Shown here: positions 60,164-64,000 of the stretch, in pieces | How the letters are laid out: every line of letters begins with the position of its first letter | Numbering within the stretch: the stretch's first letter is position 1 | Assembly: GCF_000826545.1 (NCBI RefSeq) | Contig: NZ_CDME01000015.1 | Location: 124,001 to 188,000 of the forward strand | Source: Kibdelosporangium sp. MJ126-NF4 | GTDB lineage: Bacteria; Actinomycetota; Actinomycetes; Mycobacteriales; Pseudonocardiaceae | DNA length: 64,000 nt | Direction of reading: 5' to 3' | Program-made: the position numbers and the translations under genes | The notes under the pieces: generated by a model | Seen by the model: only the letters and a program-made list of their open reading frames with translations | Databases searched by the model: none | What the model was told of the DNA's origin: nothing

Positions 60164-61702
60164 TCACTCGACGCGGAATGTCGTGGAGTGCCAGCCGGTG
60201 GCGCCGTCCGGAATGGGCGCCACGCGCTGGTCGGTCTGGGTGTACCCGGTCTTGTCGGTCGCCCGGCATTCCACTGTGTGCAGTCCAGGGCCGAGTTCGA
60301 TGTCCGCCTGCCACATCCGCCACGTGCTGGTGTTCACCTCGGTAGCCAGCCGCGCGGCCACCCATTCGCCCTTGTCGGCACGGACTTCGACCTTCGCGAT
60401 CCCCCGTGGCTGGCCCCATGCGACACCGGCGATGGTGACCTTGCCCGGTTTCTGGGTCGACAGCCCGGCCGGGACGTCGATCCGGGACTGGGTCTTGATC
60501 GGGGCCTTCTGCCCCCAGCCACGCTTGAGCCAGTAGGACTGCTTGTCGGCGAACTTGTTGAACTCCATGTCCACCACCCACTTGGTGGCCGACAGGAACC
60601 CGTACAGCCCCGGCACGACCATCCGCACGGGGAAACCGTGCTCGGCGGGCAGCGGTTCGCCGTTCATCCCGATCGCCAGCAGCCCCCGGTCCAGCACGTC
60701 GGCGACCGGCGTTCCGGCCGTCCAACCGTCCACACTGGTCGAGAACAGCTGGTCGGCGCCGGGCTTGATCCCGGCGTCGGCCAGCACCTCCCGCAGCGGG
60801 ACACCGATGAAGTTCGAGGTCGACACGTACGGCCCACCGACCTCATTGGACACACAGGTCATCGTGATCGTCTGTTCGACGAGCCGCATCCGCCGGATGT
60901 CCTCGAACCGCAGCGTCAGTTCCTTGTCCACCGCTCCGTGGATCCGCAGCACGTAGTCCTCCGCGCGCAGCCGTGGCACGTTGAGCAGGGTGTCGATCCG
61001 GTAGAAGTCCCGGTTGGACGTGAGGAACCGGGGCGTGCCGAGGCCGGGGAAGTCCGCGCCGACCAGGATCGCGGGGGCACGGGTGGCGGGCACGAGACTG
61101 CCGACCGCCGACCGTGAGCTTTCCACGTCCACGCCGGTGGCCAGCAACTGCCCGCCCACTCCGGCCACACCGATACCGGCCACCACGCCCGCGCCCGTGT
61201 ACAGGAACTGCCGTCGGCCGGGTCCGTCGACCACAGGCGGCCGGGACGCGAGGACGTGCAGCCAGAAGAACACTCCCACCCCGACCAGGAGGCTGGCGAC
61301 CGGAGCGAGGACGTCGACAAAGTCGGTGTCCGGCCTGTTGAGGACCGCCGCGATCCCCACGACACCGAGAACCGCCGCGAGCACCACTCCCGGCAGCGGC
61401 CGACGGCGGGAAACGAAGCCCGCGAACGCTCCGAACAGCAGCAGCACGACCGCCATGCCGCCGAGCAGAACCAGCTTGTCGTTGGTGCCGAAGTTGCGGA
61501 CCGCGAAGTCCTTCAGCGGCGTGGGAGTCATGTCGATCGCCGTGTTGCCCACCGCGTAGAACGGCGAGGCGTTCGGGTTCAGCAGGCCCGCGACCAGATG
61601 TCCGGCGGCCAACGCGGCCAGTACCGCGAGCACGCCGACCAGAATCGCCGTGAAGAAGCGCAGTTTGCCGTGGTCGGGACTGGTGTCGTGGTCGTGGTCC
61701 AT
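60164..61702 (-). CDS. Molybdopterin-dependent oxidoreductase with N-terminal membrane domain
   Basis: 512 residues from ATG 61702; the ATG at 61711 lies inside the -10 box, so a near-leaderless start at MDHDHD is chosen. About five membrane helices (residues 12-140) are followed by a signal-like/TM segment and a SUOX-type Mo-pterin domain: RFEDIRRMRLVEQTITMTCV (with the presumed Mo-ligand Cys in TMTCVSNE), VDGWTAGTPVADVLD, YGFLSATKWVVDMEF. A C-terminal Ig-like dimerisation domain ends it. The family (Rv0218-like) reduces or oxidises sulfoxide-type substrates. It is the first gene of the SigK-type locus and has a perfect SigK promoter. Confidence 0.9.
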   Translation of the reverse strand: MDHDHDTSPDHGKLRFFTAILVGVLAVLAALAAGHLVAGLLNPNASPFYAVGNTAIDMTPTPLKDFAVRNFGTNDKLVLLGGMAVVLLLFGAFAGFVSRRRPLPGVVLAAVLGVVGIAAVLNRPDTDFVDVLAPVASLLVGVGVFFWLHVLASRPPVVDGPGRRQFLYTGAGVVAGIGVAGVGGQLLATGVDVESSRSAVGSLVPATRAPAILVGADFPGLGTPRFLTSNRDFYRIDTLLNVPRLRAEDYVLRIHGAVDKELTLRFEDIRRMRLVEQTITMTCVSNEVGGPYVSTSNFIGVPLREVLADAGIKPGADQLFSTSVDGWTAGTPVADVLDRGLLAIGMNGEPLPAEHGFPVRMVVPGLYGFLSATKWVVDMEFNKFADKQSYWLKRGWGQKAPIKTQSRIDVPAGLSTQKPGKVTIAGVAWGQPRGIAKVEVRADKGEWVAARLATEVNTSTWRMWQADIELGPGLHTVECRATDKTGYTQTDQRVAPIPDGATGWHSTTFRVE

Positions 61703-61709
61703 GCCAGGC

Positions 61710-61736
61710 ATTCGGCACCGGACCGCTCCCGGATGG
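61710..61736 (-). promoter_or_regulatory. SigK-type promoter of the molybdoenzyme gene
   Basis: On the minus strand CCATCC (61736-61731), 15 nt, CCGAAT (61715-61710): a perfect match to the published SigK consensus. The expected transcription start falls at or next to the ATG at 61702. Confidence 0.88.
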
Positions 61737-61777
61737 CGATCTGCCCGTTTTTTCTCAAGATCCCCTGTGGACAGCCG

Positions 61778-61804
61778 CCATCCGGTGTCCGTTCTGTTCC
61801 GAAT
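61778..61804 (+). promoter_or_regulatory. SigK-type promoter of the DUF4394 gene
   Basis: CCATCC (61778-61783), 15 nt, CCGAAT (61799-61804), again a perfect consensus match, divergent from the molybdoenzyme promoter with 41 bp between the -35 boxes. It leaves a leader of about 75 nt before GTG 61888. Confidence 0.85.
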
Positions 61805-61887
61805 GAGCTGTGAGGTGTGGCGGGTCGCCCACCTGCGCGGCGAATTGTGCGCGGCCGTGATCCTGATCGACGAACAGGAGTTTGATT

Positions 61888-62754
61888 GTGCGCAGACCTG
61901 TACGCATGACGATAGTCGGAGCGAGCGTCCTGGCGCTCTCACTGGGCGGCACGGCCGCGACGGCGGCGCCCGCGAAACACCACCCCGGCCACGGCGGCGG
62001 TGATCTTTTCGTGCTGAGCCAGAGCGGTGTGCTCACCCGGCACGACTCCGCGCTCCGGCTGCTTCCCACGTCGGGCAAACGCGTCACCGGTGTGGCTGGG
62101 AACGATCGCCTGATCGGCCTGGACGCACGTCCGGCCACCGGCGGCCTGTACGCGCTGTCCCGCTCGGGCCAGCTGTACCGGATCGACGCCGACACCGCGG
62201 CCGCCACCGCAGTCGGCACGCCGATCGCCCTGCAGGGCAAAGCGATCGGCTTCGACTTCAACCCGACCGTCGACCGGATCAGGGTCGTCACCGACACCGG
62301 CCAGAACCTCCGGCTGCACCCGGACACCGGCGCCGTCGCGGGAACCGACACTCCCTTGAGCTACCCGAACGAAAAGCGCGCGCCCCAGGTCGCCGCGTCC
62401 GGCTACACCAACAGCGTCGCCGGAGCAACCGCCACCGCCCTCTACGGCCTGGACTCCGGCCGCGACACGCTGGTCAAGCAGGGCAGCCTGCCGGGCGAAA
62501 CGCCTGTGGTGTCGCCGAACACCGGCCAACTGACGACAATCGGCCGCCTCGGCCTGAACATCAGCGCCGTCAACGGCTTCGACATCACCGGAGCCGCCAG
62601 CGCGGGCGCCTACAACCCACGCGACTACAAAGCCGTGGCCGCCGTCCGGTCCTACGGGCTGTCGCTGCTGGTCGGCATCGACCTCGCGACCGGCCGGGCA
62701 CGGGTGATCTCACCGCTGCTCACCCACGCCGTCGGCGTGACCTTCGTTCGCTGA
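61888..62754 (+). CDS. Secreted DUF4394-domain protein
   Basis: 288 residues from GTG 61888, eight nt after AGGAG; TTG 61882 is poorly placed. Signal peptide (MTIVGASVLALSLGGTAATA, cleavage near TAA-AP), then a DUF4394 propeller-like domain: GVLTRHDSALRLLPTSGKRV, IGLDARPATGGLYALSRSGQ, AIGFDFNPTVDRIRVVTDTG, NLRLHPDTGAV and a final THAVGVTFVR. The family often accompanies stress-response or surface genes; function unknown. A SigK-type promoter places it in the same regulon as the fasciclin and molybdoenzyme genes. Confidence 0.88.
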   Translation: MRRPVRMTIVGASVLALSLGGTAATAAPAKHHPGHGGGDLFVLSQSGVLTRHDSALRLLPTSGKRVTGVAGNDRLIGLDARPATGGLYALSRSGQLYRIDADTAAATAVGTPIALQGKAIGFDFNPTVDRIRVVTDTGQNLRLHPDTGAVAGTDTPLSYPNEKRAPQVAASGYTNSVAGATATALYGLDSGRDTLVKQGSLPGETPVVSPNTGQLTTIGRLGLNISAVNGFDITGAASAGAYNPRDYKAVAAVRSYGLSLLVGIDLATGRARVISPLLTHAVGVTFVR

Positions 62755-62765
62755 CCACGGTGTGA

Positions 62766-62805
62766 AACGGTTGGGCGGCAGGGGAACGCGTGCCGCCCAC
62801 CCGTT
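62766..62805. terminator. Bidirectional hairpin terminator
   Basis: A 15-bp stem with one mismatch (62766-62780 with 62791-62805) lies between the convergent DUF4394 and glycoside-hydrolase-like genes. Confidence 0.7.
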
Positions 62806-62817
62806 GCATCCCGTGTC

Positions 62818-64000
62818 TCAGGCCGCCGAGTAGCCGAGCAGTGCCTCGGTGCGCTGCCCCTCGCAGCGGGAGTCCGGCGAGATGAAATGGTCGCCGTTCT
62901 GCGGGATCAGGCACCGGTAGATCGGGATCCGGCCCGACGCGGACGACGTGTACGCCGAGCCGACCGGGCCGAGTGGCTGCAGGCCTTCACAATGCGGGTC
63001 CTTGGTCAGCAGGTTGTGCCCGCCGACCTTGCACTCGTAGAGCGTCTCCGTGCCTGGTTGTGGTCTGCGCAGCAGCTTCCACGATCCCTCGGCGGTGAAA
63101 CCCGGTGGCAGCAGACGAGATGTCGCCCAGTGTCCGCGTGCCGGATTGGAACCTCGGACCAACTGCGTGTACGGCAGCCGCTCGAAGCCGCAGGACAACT
63201 GTGGCGGCGAGAGGTCCGCGCGGTTGGCCGTGGCCCACGTTGTCCACGCTGGTTTGGCGGTGCTGTTGGTGTTCCACAATCCCAGCCCCAGTCCCGCTCC
63301 CGTCTCAGCCGGGTGGTCCTTCATCCGGTGGTAGACGTAGTTCGTGATCCCCGGTGTGCCGAGCACTGTCCGCAGGGAGTCGCACACGGCGTTCGCCTGC
63401 TTCTGCGGCGTCGACGGGTTCAGCGAGTTGATGCCGCTCTCGGTGAGCTGGATGTCCGCAGCCGCCGCTGGCAGTTCCGCGGCGAGCCACCCGGCGAGCA
63501 CACCCAGGTTTCCGTAGGTGACGTACGGATAGTCGTCGGCGCCGAACTCCGGACGCCGGATGTCCTGGGGATACGGGTGCAGTGAGACCCGCCAGTGGCG
63601 CGAGCCCGTCCTCGCCGCCAGGCCACGCAGCACGGTCTGTCCCGCGAGCACCGGTTCGTCGGCCGCCGGGCGTTCCAGTTCGACGCCGAACTGGTTGTCC
63701 AGTGAGGTGAGGACCTTCGCGGTCGGCTGTTCGCTCGTGATCCTGTCGTACGCCGCGTTGTACAGCGCGCCGATCTCGTTGAGCCATTTCTCCTTGTCGC
63801 AGGCGACGCCCTGGCCGCAGCCGATGTCGAACCAGGTGTTGGTGTTCACCTCGTTCATCACCACGAAGTCCGCCACGCGCCCGTTTCCGCCGAGCCCGTT
63901 GTACCGGCGGGCGAGCATGCCCGCGAAGCGGCCGTAGTCGTCGGCATCGTTCGGTGTACAGAACACGTCGTATCCCGGTGCTGCCGGTGAACACGGCTTG
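62818..64000 (-). CDS. DUF5722-type glycoside-hydrolase-like protein (5' end outside window)
   Basis: At least 394 residues; the frame continues beyond 64000. A TIM-barrel portion contains [17 protein letters not shown] (predicted acid/base Glu), [24 protein letters not shown] sequence, [19 protein letters not shown] and [16 protein letters not shown] (predicted nucleophile Glu). The C-terminal ~130 residues form a Cys-rich repeat domain ([40 protein letters not shown]) resembling lectin-like DUF5648 modules. It is probably a secreted polysaccharide-active enzyme. Signal and start cannot be seen. Confidence 0.82.
   Translation of the reverse strand, partial: KPCSPAAPGYDVFCTPNDADDYGRFAGMLARRYNGLGGNGRVADFVVMNEVNTNTWFDIGCGQGVACDKEKWLNEIGALYNAAYDRITSEQPTAKVLTSLDNQFGVELERPAADEPVLAGQTVLRGLAARTGSRHWRVSLHPYPQDIRRPEFGADDYPYVTYGNLGVLAGWLAAELPAAAADIQLTESGINSLNPSTPQKQANAVCDSLRTVLGTPGITNYVYHRMKDHPAETGAGLGLGLWNTNSTAKPAWTTWATANRADLSPPQLSCGFERLPYTQLVRGSNPARGHWATSRLLPPGFTAEGSWKLLRRPQPGTETLYECKVGGHNLLTKDPHCEGLQPLGPVGSAYTSSASGRIPIYRCLIPQNGDHFISPDSRCEGQRTEALLGYSAA

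Overview
The window is high-GC, densely packed actinobacterial DNA. Large LuxR-type (LAL) and SARP-type regulators, many secreted lipoproteins, an RHS protein, DUF4232/CGNR/FCD-GntR families and a zinc-finger anti-sigma factor suggest a filamentous actinomycete, most likely Pseudonocardiales. That placement is inference from gene content; no rRNA or phylogenetic marker was read. There is no CRISPR array, rRNA operon or intact insertion sequence.

Left part (1-20.4 kb): a cation diffusion facilitator gene runs off the left edge and is followed by tRNA-Arg(CCG). Beside the tRNA lies a decayed tyrosine integrase, probably the fossil of an integrated element. A LAL regulator then diverges from a six-gene block: RND permease, truncated adaptor-like lipoprotein, second RND permease, ABC ATPase, ABC permease and a membrane-anchored exoprotein. 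WD40 and D-Ala-D-Ala carboxypeptidase-like fossils separate this block from a 1745-residue RHS/PA14 protein whose tip carries an HExxH motif.

Middle part (20.4-43.3 kb): a metabolic accessory region. It holds a MarR/glyoxalase pair with twin perfect operators, an ABC exporter, a GntR-M20-SDR operon, an MFS-ROK-hydrolase operon and a MaoC/acyl-CoA dehydrogenase operon with divergent LysR. An aromatic-ring pair (flavin hydroxylase plus extradiol dioxygenase) lies beside an HxlR regulator, followed by a ParB-like protein, an MFS carrier and a DszC-like flavoprotein. Many gene fossils lie here: a frameshifted asparaginase, and tails of a 3-hydroxyisobutyrate dehydrogenase, an alpha/beta hydrolase and a polysaccharide deacetylase, plus monooxygenase fragments. 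The region has evidently been reshuffled and trimmed.

Right part (43.6-64 kb): secreted and lipid-anchored proteins, a hydrolase/CGNR operon, a SufR-like regulator opposite a DoxX-like membrane protein, a TetR/SDR pair, a SARP/AAA regulator, a protein made of 28-residue helical repeats, and two glycoside-hydrolase-like proteins. It also contains a SigK-RskA-type extracytoplasmic stress locus: molybdopterin oxidoreductase, tandem fasciclin lipoprotein and anti-sigma factor in the usual order. The sigma factor gene between fasciclin and rskA is reduced to about 100 bp. Nevertheless three promoters matching the published mycobacterial SigK consensus (CCATCC-N15-CCGAAT, one with a single mismatch) precede the molybdoenzyme, the fasciclin gene and a divergent DUF4394 gene. 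This 'regulon without its sigma' is the most striking observation, followed by the RND/ABC block.
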